IMG/VR virus record: IMGVR_UViG_3300018080_000123
Coordinates: 1-64,000 of that record
DNA: 64,000 bases
Reading direction: 5' to 3' (one strand)
DNA from: a virus
The notes below the pieces were generated by a model that saw only the letters and a list, made by a program, of their open reading frames with translations, searched no databases and was not told the DNA's origin. Of the stretch, positions 29,626-37,715 are shown piece after piece (within the stretch, counting starts at the first letter, position 1; each line of letters begins with the position of its first letter). Position numbers and translations under genes: made by a program.

Positions 29626-30455
29626 TAGATCACGTCTATCCTTATTCCTTTGTAATTATCTTTAGCTTTCTGGAGTAGCCCTGGCTTCTTTCCGCCGCCA
29701 CCGCCAAATCCGCCACCGCTTCCGCCATAAAGCTGACTCTCGTACTGAATAATACGAGCGCCATATCCAGCGTTAGTGGCGGACGATGTAGTCGCAATGC
29801 TTTGACTTAACCCATCTAACCCAATAGACTGAGATGCAATTCCCGCCCCTGTAATTAAGTCTCCAGCAATATTCAGAACATCGATTGCAGCCCTCAATCC
29901 AATAATATTATTTAACAAAACAGGAATTTTGTCAAGCTCAAATCCCGCCGTATACTCAATCTGTAGCATCTGCGGAATCAACCTTCTTTGAAGGGCTAAA
30001 TGCGGAAGAAGAACCCCCGTGTTCGTTAATACGAGCGGAACTGATCCGCTATCGGGAACAAGTCTCAAAATTCCCGTATCCTCCTCAACCCTAAACCAAC
30101 TCACTGGATATTCAATCAAATCTTGATGAGTTGGAAACTTTACTTTCACCGACTCAACGGAAAGTACCGGATAAACATCAAGCCTAATAAAATTCCAATT
30201 CCAATAAGTATCAACATTCCGATAGTCGTGCCACTCTTGATTTTCATTCGCTTCGCTAAACACAAGCGGGCGAATAGGAATATCTAACTCTTCCTCTAGC
30301 CAACCAACTGCGTTATTGATAAGCTCAGAAAGAGTCTGGTTTGATAACTCTTTTCCATCGTCGTCTTTGGTATTAACGCCGTGAAGATACCTTCTCTTCA
30401 AAACAGACGGCGTAATTAAAGCTTCGGTTCTCGATGTAAAGTTTCTATTTGACAT
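29625..30455 (-). CDS. Head-tail connector protein
   Basis: 276 residues. 'SELINNAVGWLEEELDIPIR', 'WNWNFIRLDVYPVLSVESVK' and 'QMLQIEYTAGFELDKIPVLL' match the arrangement of gp6-type (HK97) or gp15-type connectors: a helix bundle, a strand pair with Y-P-x-L-S-V-E-x-V, and an (I/V)xYxAGF strand. The C-terminus is a Gly-rich segment (GGSGGGFGGGGGKKP). It should form the ring under the portal. It begins the tail module after the lysis genes. Confidence 0.75.
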   Translation of the reverse strand: MSNRNFTSRTEALITPSVLKRRYLHGVNTKDDDGKELSNQTLSELINNAVGWLEEELDIPIRPLVFSEANENQEWHDYRNVDTYWNWNFIRLDVYPVLSVESVKVKFPTHQDLIEYPVSWFRVEEDTGILRLVPDSGSVPLVLTNTGVLLPHLALQRRLIPQMLQIEYTAGFELDKIPVLLNNIIGLRAAIDVLNIAGDLITGAGIASQSIGLDGLSQSIATTSSATNAGYGARIIQYESQLYGGSGGGFGGGGGKKPGLLQKAKDNYKGIRIDVI

Positions 30456-30663
30456 CTAACTCTCTTAAATGTTTAACAATATCGCCCTCTAATTTTTCCA
30501 TCTCGCTTTTAAGTCTCATATGCTCAAGCTTTAGGCGACTTAACTCACACTCTTTTTCAAATATTGCCGTTTCTACTTGAAGAATTTTTTTATCTAACTC
30601 AGTAAACAGTCTCTGATTCTTTTTAGCTTTTTTTTCTTCAAACCCCGTGACTTTCCGCTTCAT
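30445..30663 (-). CDS. Small coiled-coil protein, 72 aa
   Basis: Almost entirely charged heptad-like helix (FTELDKKILQVETAIFEKE, then LSRLKLEHMRLKSEMEKLE). It overlaps the connector start by 11 nt and begins on the stop of the 124-aa gene. It may be an assembly chaperone or a coiled-coil connector of the adhesin genes. Function unknown. Confidence 0.7.
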   Translation of the reverse strand: MKRKVTGFEEKKAKKNQRLFTELDKKILQVETAIFEKECELSRLKLEHMRLKSEMEKLEGDIVKHLRELDVK

Positions 30664-31037
30664 TAGAAAGACCTAACCTTTGACAGCAGCTTCATCTTGT
30701 TAATTCCTCTGGCTATTCTCGTTTGACCGGCATCAACAATTGTGACGAGAATATTTCCGCTAATCAATTCGGCAGTTTCGGCTGCAGTAAGGGCAGCAAT
30801 AATAACACTTCTATGAGTAGTGTTGATCGTCGCTGCTTTAGTCAAATTTGTATTATCCTTTTTTCGTAAAACGATACTTACTGTGGCGGTCAACGGAATC
30901 AAGTAAACACTGTTTGATAACTCATCAAAAATTTGAAGCTTAATTATTCTATCTTCATCGGCAAAAAACTCGAACTCATTAACCTCTTGAAATCGAGCTG
31001 CATTCAGTTCATTAAGCACTTTTACTTCTAATGACAT
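30663..31037 (-). CDS. Upper-baseplate-like protein, 124 aa
   Basis: Its single domain ('EVNEFEFFADEDRIIKLQIF', 'SVYLIPLTATVSIVLRKKD', 'LISGNILVTIVDAGQTRIAR') is paralogous to the N-terminal domain of the next protein (31046..31900), which has 'GDKVFRAQILEEVSGVPYHI' and 'SVAATVKLTFPG'. The layout recalls BppU N-terminal domains of phage baseplates. It probably caps or spaces the fiber carried by its longer neighbour. Confidence 0.65.
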   Translation of the reverse strand: MSLEVKVLNELNAARFQEVNEFEFFADEDRIIKLQIFDELSNSVYLIPLTATVSIVLRKKDNTNLTKAATINTTHRSVIIAALTAAETAELISGNILVTIVDAGQTRIARGINKMKLLSKVRSF

Positions 31038-31045
31038 TATACACC

Positions 31046-31900
31046 TTACACAAGCATATCATAGATTGTTATTTCGTCTTCTAGACGCTTTGCCATGATA
31101 TATCGACCCTGCTGATCAACAAAACTAGATTCATCAACAACCGTTACCGCAATTGTTTGAGATGTAGTAAGACTAACATCAATGTAAGCTACTTGATCAT
31201 TAGCACTAAAAACAATTGGGGAGCTTACAGTATAATCAATTGTATTAATAACAGTTGTCCCAGGAATATGAATTTCTATATCTTTATCAAAAATTAACTG
31301 CCCTGTCGATAGATCCCAAGTAAATGCCGCTTCTGTAGTCAGAGTCAGGTTTGATTGCTCAATAGGATTAGAAATAGCGGCAATTTTTGTTTTCTCTTGG
31401 CCCCCGACGGTTTCCTTTGTAATCTGAATTCCTGCCCCAGCTAACAACTCATCTAACAAAAATCCAGCAACAGGATCTGTTCCGCTTGTTTTAACAGTCT
31501 CTCCCCCTGCTCCCGTTCCAGAAGGCTGCTGACCTGAGGCCTCTGTATAGGTTAGTTTTCTCACCGCTCCGCCATAGTAAGCAATCGTCGTTCCGAACCC
31601 CTCTGTAATCTGAACTTGAACTCCACCTGTGGTAATGAAAGGTAGAGTGTCTCCAGGGATCGTTACTTCAACAAGACTTCTGTTACCTAGAATAGCCCCG
31701 TCAAGAACTATGTTTTCTTCGGCGCCGGGAAAAGTAAGCTTAACGGTAGCCGCGACACTAATGTGATACGGGACCCCACTAACTTCTTCAAGAATCTGAG
31801 CTCGAAAAACTTTATCTCCCTCGCTCCCATAGAAGGAGAATGTGCTGATATCAATGATCTCGTCGCTATATCCGTCTATAACATTGAATATCAGACTCAT
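31046..31900 (-). CDS. Upper-baseplate-like fiber protein, 284 aa
   Basis: Residues 1-125 are a BppU-like domain shared with the 124-aa neighbour. A Gly/Thr linker follows (TEASGQQPSGTGAGGETVKT). The C-terminal region ends 'SSFVDQQGRYIMAKRLEDE', matching the C-terminus of the 365-aa fiber at 8994..10091. The two fibers are thus built from different N-terminal adaptors and one common tip, evidence of module shuffling. Confidence 0.7.
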   Translation of the reverse strand: MSLIFNVIDGYSDEIIDISTFSFYGSEGDKVFRAQILEEVSGVPYHISVAATVKLTFPGAEENIVLDGAILGNRSLVEVTIPGDTLPFITTGGVQVQITEGFGTTIAYYGGAVRKLTYTEASGQQPSGTGAGGETVKTSGTDPVAGFLLDELLAGAGIQITKETVGGQEKTKIAAISNPIEQSNLTLTTEAAFTWDLSTGQLIFDKDIEIHIPGTTVINTIDYTVSSPIVFSANDQVAYIDVSLTTSQTIAVTVVDESSFVDQQGRYIMAKRLEDEITIYDMLV

Positions 31901-32392
31901 CTAATACTCCCACCTTCTATCTCTATCGACTCTTGTATCAATATGAACCCACGTCGAAGCAACGCCAACCGCTCTCACCCCTTCTGAACGGGCGATATCT
32001 TCTAAATCAGATCCCGAAAGCCCAATTATTTTAAAATCGACCGCTCTAACTTTTCCGCTTTCGTCGGGAACGTGCTTACTATTTGGATGTCCGCCGATTT
32101 TTTTATTGTGTTTTTTACATCTCTTTCCTGATGTAATGGTTATTTTTGTGTCCTTACCAAACTGACAGCTAATCTTTTTTCTAATAGCTTCTAACCATTT
32201 GATAATTTGACCGTCCACCACAGCAGGAGGGCAACTGCCACAGCTACAATTAAACTCTTTGCGTCTAAAATGAGCAGAGAGCTTATCGCCTGGGCCCAAA
32301 GGGGCTTCTTTTTTCTTTTTTTCATCTAAAAGAACCACTTTAGGGCCCCTAGAATCAGAGCTCCCAAAGAGACGGCTAAACCAATTGCCCAT
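31901..32392 (-). CDS. Endolysin, peptidase M15 family
   Basis: 163 residues. The zinc site of M15A peptidases is complete: SKH (His107), AVDF (Asp119) and WVHID (His150, with Asp152). The fold also shows 'ITSGKRCKKHNKKIGG' before the first ligand. These enzymes cut peptide cross-bridges or stems of peptidoglycan. An N-terminal 35 residues and a C-S-C-x2-C cluster at 49-54 precede the core. No signal peptide is present; release would depend on the holin-like gene just upstream, which it overlaps by 67 nt. Confidence 0.85.
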   Translation of the reverse strand: MGNWFSRLFGSSDSRGPKVVLLDEKKKKEAPLGPGDKLSAHFRRKEFNCSCGSCPPAVVDGQIIKWLEAIRKKISCQFGKDTKITITSGKRCKKHNKKIGGHPNSKHVPDESGKVRAVDFKIIGLSGSDLEDIARSEGVRAVGVASTWVHIDTRVDRDRRWEY

Positions 32393-32733
32393 TTTAGGTA
32401 ACCTTTGTAGTCTTTCAATGTTTTAGATTCTACCTTTTCTGCTGTTTGCATCAAGGCAATATCTTTTTCGTTTTGTCCAATTCTCTTATCTTGTTCGTCG
32501 TCTTTTTTATTAAATCGTTCAAACTGTTGATTAACAGTTGCGACTAACATTTGAACACTAGACTCAATTCTAGGGATAGCTCCGTTTTGTTTGGCGAGAC
32601 TAATACGAATCCCATCGACTTTCTCGCCAAGATCTACTTGAGCTAGTTTTAAGTCTCCAGTTGTTTGCTGAAGGGTTGTAATTTCTTGTTTTAAGAGTTG
32701 AAATTCGATGGTCCGCTCTTTATCTTCGGGCAC
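32326..32733 (-). CDS. Holin-like protein with coiled coil and C-terminal membrane helix
   Basis: 135 residues: an extended coiled-coil region (about 10-105) and one membrane helix at the end (LKWAIGLAVSLGALILGALK). This resembles XhlA/gp-type lysis proteins, which work next to an endolysin. The following M15 gene starts inside it. The topology with one C-terminal helix may mark a tail-anchored holin accessory; whether it is the pore-former itself is unknown. Confidence 0.7.
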   Translation of the reverse strand: MPEDKERTIEFQLLKQEITTLQQTTGDLKLAQVDLGEKVDGIRISLAKQNGAIPRIESSVQMLVATVNQQFERFNKKDDEQDKRIGQNEKDIALMQTAEKVESKTLKDYKGYLKWAIGLAVSLGALILGALKWFF

Positions 32734-32778
32734 TGGGCTCTCCTCCTAGAAAAAATTAAAGCACAAGGCTTTAAAGTT

Positions 32779-33093
32779 TTATGCTCTGAAAATCACAAAT
32801 GAGAGCACAGCGTCATTATTCGTCACACCCGCTGGCGTAATTTTCAAATTTCCAGCCTCGCACTCGGCAAGAATAAGCCCAACCGGGGCTCCTGTGTCGT
32901 CGCTAACGAGAGAAACGATAGCGATATCGCCGGCTGCAATGCCTTCAATCGCTACGTTTGTCGGGGAAGCCGCAAGAACAACCCGACCGACGGCGAGAGG
33001 GGCAAGCTTCTCTTCAATTTTATCTTCTTTCTTCAGGGGAACCGCCGCGCGAACGTACTTCACCTGTTTATCGCTAAGTCTTTTGTTTGCCAT
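32779..33093 (-). CDS. Capsid decoration-like protein, 104 aa
   Basis: Ala/Val/Gly-rich with 'PLAVGRVVLAASPTNVAIEG', 'IAAGDIAIVSLVSDDTG' and 'GNLKITPAGVTNNDAVLSFV', a pattern typical of small head-decorating or surface proteins with a beta-tulip-like fold. It has its own promoter of the AT-box type right upstream, consistent with high late expression. No enzymatic feature. Its place between the lysis and fiber blocks, far from the capsid gene, is unusual for a decoration protein. Confidence 0.55.
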   Translation of the reverse strand: MANKRLSDKQVKYVRAAVPLKKEDKIEEKLAPLAVGRVVLAASPTNVAIEGIAAGDIAIVSLVSDDTGAPVGLILAECEAGNLKITPAGVTNNDAVLSFVIFRA

Positions 33094-33145
33094 TGCTAAC
33101 TCCTTTTACATGTAAAATTGATTAATTATGGGTATATACCTTACA

Positions 33146-33183
33146 ATTATAGTATCTTTTTATGTACAATTTAAATTAAATTG
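33146..33183 (-). promoter_or_regulatory. Putative phage late promoter (AT box plus ATACTATAATT)
   Basis: On the minus strand CAATTTAATTTAAA is followed after 14 nt by ATACTATAATT, identical in both blocks and in spacing to the site at 61.5 kb. It lies across the end of the preceding gene and 53 nt ahead of the decoration-like gene. Confidence 0.7.
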
Positions 33184-33691
33184 ATTTGACAATTTTGTCA
33201 AAACACTCGCTATTTTTGACCCATTCATGCAACTCTATGGGTGTCATAGATTCTTTGTCTAACCCCTTAAGGACAACATCTGCTGTCTCGCGCAATAATT
33301 CCTGAGCAAGCTCTGTACAAATGAGTTCATTTCTCGACCCCAGTGGGTTTTTAATTGTAATTCCTATCTTCTTAAACACAATCTTAATAGCAAAACCAAG
33401 AACTTCGAGATAGTCATATGGTTTATGTCCATATTTATCTATCAGCTTGTCAAGAGCTGCGTCTCCGCCTTCTGGTTTATATCTGTAGCGATATATCGTG
33501 TCGTATCTTTTGATAAAATATTGCCACCAATCAGGCTCGACTCCAAAACACGACGCTTCTACCATCCACTCATGCTCAGGCTCACTATAACGAATAGCTA
33601 CGTGAGATACTTTTTCACAGCCCCTTTTCGAGCTAAACAACATGATAGCCTTAGATATTAGCGATTTTCCCTCGCAAAAGATAATTTCCAT
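33176..33691 (-). CDS. Permuted NlpC/P60-like peptidase (YiiX/C92 type)
   Basis: 171 residues. The permuted papain-like arrangement has His30 in 'VSHVAIRY' before the catalytic Cys125 in 'NELICTELAQELL', with an acidic 'MVEAS' strand between. This is typical of C92-type proteins, where the His precedes the Cys. The family cuts amide or ester bonds, often in peptidoglycan or in lipid. It lies between fibers and lysis genes, suggesting cell-wall degradation during entry or exit; the substrate is inference. No signal peptide. Confidence 0.75.
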   Translation of the reverse strand: MEIIFCEGKSLISKAIMLFSSKRGCEKVSHVAIRYSEPEHEWMVEASCFGVEPDWWQYFIKRYDTIYRYRYKPEGGDAALDKLIDKYGHKPYDYLEVLGFAIKIVFKKIGITIKNPLGSRNELICTELAQELLRETADVVLKGLDKESMTPIELHEWVKNSECFDKIVKSI

Positions 33692-34479
33692 TATGACACT
33701 ATTTTATTCCTAAATGTTTCGAGAACAACCATAATATCGTGGCTATCTCCAGCTCCATGTTTTATAATAACGCGCATTTTATTTGAGTGATATGTCTCAC
33801 TATATGACAAAAATGTAGATGCTCTTCCGTCAGCTGTAACTTGATCTCCTGGATCAATGTACGACATATTAACCCCGCCAATCATAGGAATGGATCCCCC
33901 ACTAGATGCCGGGATATCAGGAGCGGCAGTCACCCAAACACGGATGTCGCCTGAAGGAGTACTCTTCTGACGACACGAGCCGCCAATAATTTCATAGTCA
34001 TATGGTGGTTCAAAATCTACTATAGTCTTAACAGCATTTCCTTCATTTTCCTCACTTGTGATTTCATCGTCGCTCGAATCATATAATTTTAAAGTAACTC
34101 CGCTACGATCAGTCCCATCGTCTAGCTTACTATACACACTATCAAGATCCGAAGTAGTAAATTCAATAGGAATAAGATTATAAATCCAACCCAAATTTGA
34201 TGCTTTTATTCTACTAATCCGGGCGCCATCAATATCGGTTGGACCCAACAAATAGTTAACTGTTCCCTTTAGCCAATCAACTCCACTATTGACATCTAAA
34301 TCGCTATCTCCATCGTTAACGACTAAATCTTCGCTGCCGATATCTGAAACAACTGTACTATCTGCTCCCCATTGAAGATCTTCTCCTACTTGAAGCTGAT
34401 AGAAATCATTATTTTGAATTGTGACTCCACACCACGTTCCTTCTGCGCCGGACTTATTGTATATCTTAATTACTCTCAT
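33691..34479 (-). CDS. Modular fiber protein with VVNDG N-terminal domain
   Basis: Start taken at the ATG at 34479, which shares ATGA with the previous stop; a CTG upstream is less likely. Residues 1-85 hold the adaptor domain also seen at 35153..35869 and 35871..36614: a 'GVTIQNNDFYQLQVGEDLQW' strand, then LVVNDGxxDL and a helix with W-L-K. The rest is strand-rich with a final 'VTADGRASTFLSYSETYHSN' region. Probably one of several alternative adhesins. Confidence 0.7.
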   Translation of the reverse strand: MRVIKIYNKSGAEGTWCGVTIQNNDFYQLQVGEDLQWGADSTVVSDIGSEDLVVNDGDSDLDVNSGVDWLKGTVNYLLGPTDIDGARISRIKASNLGWIYNLIPIEFTTSDLDSVYSKLDDGTDRSGVTLKLYDSSDDEITSEENEGNAVKTIVDFEPPYDYEIIGGSCRQKSTPSGDIRVWVTAAPDIPASSGGSIPMIGGVNMSYIDPGDQVTADGRASTFLSYSETYHSNKMRVIIKHGAGDSHDIMVVLETFRNKIVS

Positions 34480-35153
34480 GTTGCAGCCTTTCTCAGCCAA
34501 ACAAGAACCTTCGAATCATTTGGCTTATCGTTCCCTGTTGCTGTAACTTTTGCAGACAATCCATATCCCTGCCCGATTGTAACGGAAAATTGAGGACTAA
34601 CATACGTCTTACTTGAGATTGACGGCGAGGTATAAATCAATGTTTCATTCCCTCCCGTAATTGGATCGTATTTATAGAGCTTAATTACAACATCATCTGG
34701 AACAATCTTGTTTGAGAATGTAATTTTTCGAATCTCCATATTATAACCCATAACTTCTGGCGATTGATTTGATGGAAGATTATCAAATGTATTCATAAAA
34801 GCGTCTGTTGTGGTTCCAGATCGTCCAAACCCAAGAGTATCAAGATCGGCCTCATAGGCCTCCTCAAAAACAACATCTACATTTATTGATCCGTCTTCGT
34901 TATCGGTTACAATTACTCCATTATTAAAATTAATTGTCTCCGTACTAACATTAACAGATTCTCCGCTTTTTTTGGTTTCAACAGTCCCTAGAACAATCCA
35001 ACGGCTCTTAGTCTGAGACCACACTTTGAATTTATTGTCGGCAGAATCAATACAAAAATATCCATGTGCCGGACTCTCTGGCAAAGGTTGAGGGACAACA
35101 ATATTGTTTCTCCCTTCTATAACTACCCTATCGCCTTTGAATCTAAATCCCAT
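34476..35153 (-). CDS. Modular fiber protein, alternative N-terminus
   Basis: 225 residues. It lacks the VVNDG adaptor and begins with a fold containing 'KFKVWSQTKSRWIVLGTVET'. Its C-terminal 120 residues ('LDTLGFGRSGTTTDAFMNTF', ending 'GYGLSAKVTATGNDKPNDSK') align with the C-terminus of 35871..36614 ('GWGLYVKAINVGNPKPSDLN'). So it combines a different head with a shared tip. Confidence 0.7.
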   Translation of the reverse strand: MGFRFKGDRVVIEGRNNIVVPQPLPESPAHGYFCIDSADNKFKVWSQTKSRWIVLGTVETKKSGESVNVSTETINFNNGVIVTDNEDGSINVDVVFEEAYEADLDTLGFGRSGTTTDAFMNTFDNLPSNQSPEVMGYNMEIRKITFSNKIVPDDVVIKLYKYDPITGGNETLIYTSPSISSKTYVSPQFSVTIGQGYGLSAKVTATGNDKPNDSKVLVWLRKAAT

Positions 35154-35869
35154 TAGTCAATAACTCTCTGCCAATATTTATTGTAAATAGATACAATGAT
35201 AGGATCATTGGTTGGATTATCATAGCCTTCTTCATTTGCAATTCTTTCTAGTCCCATGAAAATATATTTTTCATCATTGGCGAATAGAGATACAGGGAGA
35301 GTAATTTCGTAAGAAAATATTCTAAATGGATCTGTCGTAACCGGCACAGGTCCGACATCAAAATTTAGATCAGATGTATTCAAATATTTATCTTCATTTC
35401 CATTAGATGTAAGAAGATGGATTCTATAAGATGCATACTTATTTGGTTGATCATTGTCTATACAAAAATGTGCTACAATTACATAATAGTCTCCAATTAT
35501 ATTTTCCGCTTTTGATCTAAGATAGCCCTTATCCCCAATTTGTACTTTATAGCCCATTGTGGCGCCATTTAATTCCACTACTTCCGGGCTCTTCGTTCCA
35601 ACACCAGGTACTATATCCATCCGGGTATGCATCTTTACAATTTTACGTTGTAGATAGCCACTTCCAACGTTTGGACTTAAGTCTTCTATCCCATCGTTAA
35701 CTATTAATTTTGGAGGATCGCTGGTAATGTCACTTAAGGTTTTCTGGTAAGTGGAAAATCCAACTCTCTCTTGGTCTGATTGAATGGTATAATACTCTCC
35801 CGGCTCAATTACGATACCAAACCAAACATCAGTTACTTCTTGATTATTTTTTAGCTTGATTATTTCCAT
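35153..35869 (-). CDS. Modular fiber protein with VVNDG-type adaptor
   Basis: 238 residues. The N-terminal domain has 'GIVIEPGEYYTIQSDQERVG' and 'LIVNDGIEDLSPNVG', related to the neighbours. The C-terminal part is its own type ('YYVIVAHFCIDNDQPNKYAS', 'ITLPVSLFANDEKYIFMGLE'), a jelly-roll-like strand pattern. Adjacent genes touch at both ends, so the cassette is co-translated. Confidence 0.7.
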   Translation of the reverse strand: MEIIKLKNNQEVTDVWFGIVIEPGEYYTIQSDQERVGFSTYQKTLSDITSDPPKLIVNDGIEDLSPNVGSGYLQRKIVKMHTRMDIVPGVGTKSPEVVELNGATMGYKVQIGDKGYLRSKAENIIGDYYVIVAHFCIDNDQPNKYASYRIHLLTSNGNEDKYLNTSDLNFDVGPVPVTTDPFRIFSYEITLPVSLFANDEKYIFMGLERIANEEGYDNPTNDPIIVSIYNKYWQRVID

Positions 35870-35870
35870 A

Positions 35871-36614
35871 CTATCTTTGTCTTGTCCAAACTAAAACATT
35901 TAAATCACTAGGTTTTGGATTTCCAACATTGATTGCCTTTACATAAAGTCCCCAACCCTTATCGACGGAGACTGCTAAATCCGTCGTAGTATATCCTGAG
36001 TAACCTGTAAAGTTTCCATTAGCTATGCTAAAAGTCTCAGAATAAATCATCGTCCGGACTGAGTGATTAGAATCTGCCTTCCATAGCTCTAAAGTAAAAG
36101 GAGCGGCAAGAGCTGAAACTGAAACAGAAAACCCACGAAAAATAATATTGTACTTTAACGTGTCAGGAGAATCATAACTAACAATATTATTTAAAGTTAA
36201 GAGATAAGTATTATTCGAAGTGCTTCCTTGCCTAGCATATTGAAATTTATCTAAATCATTATCAAATGCTCCCGACTTCGCATATTCAATTGCCTCTTGA
36301 ACAGTGTCTTTGTCGTTAGGAAACCCATTTGCTCTCCTATCGTCGGTCCAAAATCTGACGTTCCACGCCTCATCTGGATGTTTCAAAAACTTAATCGCTT
36401 CGTAAACATTAAGATTTTCGTGCCCGTCATTAACTACGAGGCTCCCGGCTGTAATCAAAGTATCAATTTGAGAGGCTGGAGTTTTATCAACTCCCGAGGC
36501 CCACAACGAGTAATTTTCTGGATCAATAGTGATCGTTTCTCCGGCCTGGATTAATATCCCCGTATGAACGATACTAATGTTTCCCCCAGTAGTGTTTGTA
36601 ATAATCTTAGGCAT
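35871..36614 (-). CDS. Modular fiber protein with VVNDG adaptor
   Basis: 247 residues. 'GILIQAGETITIDPENYSLW' and 'GSLVVNDGHENLNVYEAIKF' form the shared adaptor; the tip region from about residue 115 matches the 225-aa neighbour. This gene thus bridges the two families and is the best evidence for exchange of tips between adaptors. Start ATG shares its A with the stop of the preceding gene (TAATG). Confidence 0.7.
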   Translation of the reverse strand: MPKIITNTTGGNISIVHTGILIQAGETITIDPENYSLWASGVDKTPASQIDTLITAGSLVVNDGHENLNVYEAIKFLKHPDEAWNVRFWTDDRRANGFPNDKDTVQEAIEYAKSGAFDNDLDKFQYARQGSTSNNTYLLTLNNIVSYDSPDTLKYNIIFRGFSVSVSALAAPFTLELWKADSNHSVRTMIYSETFSIANGNFTGYSGYTTTDLAVSVDKGWGLYVKAINVGNPKPSDLNVLVWTRQR

Positions 36615-37483
36615 TATGGTCCAATCGATCCGCCCAGAATTAGCGACACAACCGGATTAGTTGCCTTATCGGACCCGGTTGCTGACGCTATATAAACTGC
36701 TAGCTCTTTCCCGCGCGTGACATTTATACCGGTAACAATAAAATTTCCACTTCTTTGAGTAACCATATTTACAGTAGTAAGAAGAGTATAAGTAGTCCCA
36801 TCGTGTTCATAAACTAAAACATCAAATGTGTTTGGTACTTCATTTGAAACTGAAATTTGTTCAAGCGTACCATTATAAAAAGGAAAAGTACGGCCGGTTC
36901 GATTAGACGGAACAGTGTCATTTAAAATCCACTGATTTCTAACCGTACCGCTCATACCCCATGTAAAGCCCGGACTAGCACTTAGTTTTAGTTCTGTTGC
37001 TAATTCTTCAATTGCATCCCGAACATTGGTTGATTCTAAATCGCTTATCGATTTTGTGAAAGAAAGACTCCTAGCATCTAAAACTTCCCAATTATTGTTA
37101 TCCTTGTGTTCTACTAAAATAAGAACGCCAGGATAAATTGTAACAATACTGCTTCCTAAATTATCTTGAATAATGATTTGCTCGGTGCCAGAATTTTTAA
37201 TCCAAATCTGTCTCCCACTCAAAGCATCGTCTGTAGCTATAAGACCACACGGCAACCTAACCGTAGCGGCTGTTGTTTGGTGAGTTTCAACTATACCGGG
37301 GATATTCTTAAGAAATTGAATAACTCTACTAACGTTAATTCGGCGATAAGTTCCTAGTTCAGGGGGTGTGTAGGCAGCGCCGGCGACGGCAGCAAAATCA
37401 GACTCTAAAATGTCTACGTAATTAAATGCCGCTCCGCCGAAGGCTTTGATAGTCTGTACAATCTCTTTTTCGCCTGCGGACAC
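36614..37483 (-). CDS. Modular fiber protein, first of the cassette
   Basis: 289 residues from a GTG behind GGTAGGGG. The first half (FNYVDILESDFAAVAGAAY, then 'YRRINVSRVIQFLKNIPG', 'SGRQIWIKNSGTEQIIIQD') looks like a fiber shaft or adaptor with a carbohydrate-like beta segment. The C-terminal 110 residues ('GMSGTVRNQWILNDTVPSNR', 'NVTRGKELAVYIASATGSDK') are a distant relative of the tips of the next genes. No enzymatic motif. Confidence 0.65.
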   Translation of the reverse strand: MSAGEKEIVQTIKAFGGAAFNYVDILESDFAAVAGAAYTPPELGTYRRINVSRVIQFLKNIPGIVETHQTTAATVRLPCGLIATDDALSGRQIWIKNSGTEQIIIQDNLGSSIVTIYPGVLILVEHKDNNNWEVLDARSLSFTKSISDLESTNVRDAIEELATELKLSASPGFTWGMSGTVRNQWILNDTVPSNRTGRTFPFYNGTLEQISVSNEVPNTFDVLVYEHDGTTYTLLTTVNMVTQRSGNFIVTGINVTRGKELAVYIASATGSDKATNPVVSLILGGSIGP

Positions 37484-37501
37484 TGCCTACCCCTACCTTG
37501 T

Positions 37502-37690
37502 TTATTCTAATCCAAGTTCCTTCAATAAAGCAGATTCCTCTTGTTCAAGATTTTTCAAAGACTCTTCTCTTTTCTTTTTCTCTTCAACAAGTCTCTTCAG
37601 CTCAACGATATCGGAACGTTTAGCTCTCTCTCTGCTACTAAGGTCTTGGATTTCGTTTTTTAGCTCTTTGAGCTTATCTCTAACGCCCAT
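37502..37690 (-). CDS. Small coiled-coil protein, 62 aa
   Basis: Continuous Lys/Glu heptad helix (LKELKNEIQDLSSRERAKRS, then VELKRLVEEKKKREESLKN). Similar in size and style to the coiled-coil protein at 30445..30663; both stand next to fiber genes. Possible fiber assembly chaperone or trimeriser. Function unknown. Confidence 0.65.
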   Translation of the reverse strand: MGVRDKLKELKNEIQDLSSRERAKRSDIVELKRLVEEKKKREESLKNLEQEESALLKELGLE

Positions 37691-37715
37691 TTTTATCTCC
37701 TAGACTTTAATAGTA

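Noticed and set aside
32779-33093. Lysis-related role for the 104-aa protein because of its place beside the holin-like gene
   Set aside because: It has no membrane helix or enzyme motif; its composition fits a virion surface protein and it has its own promoter.
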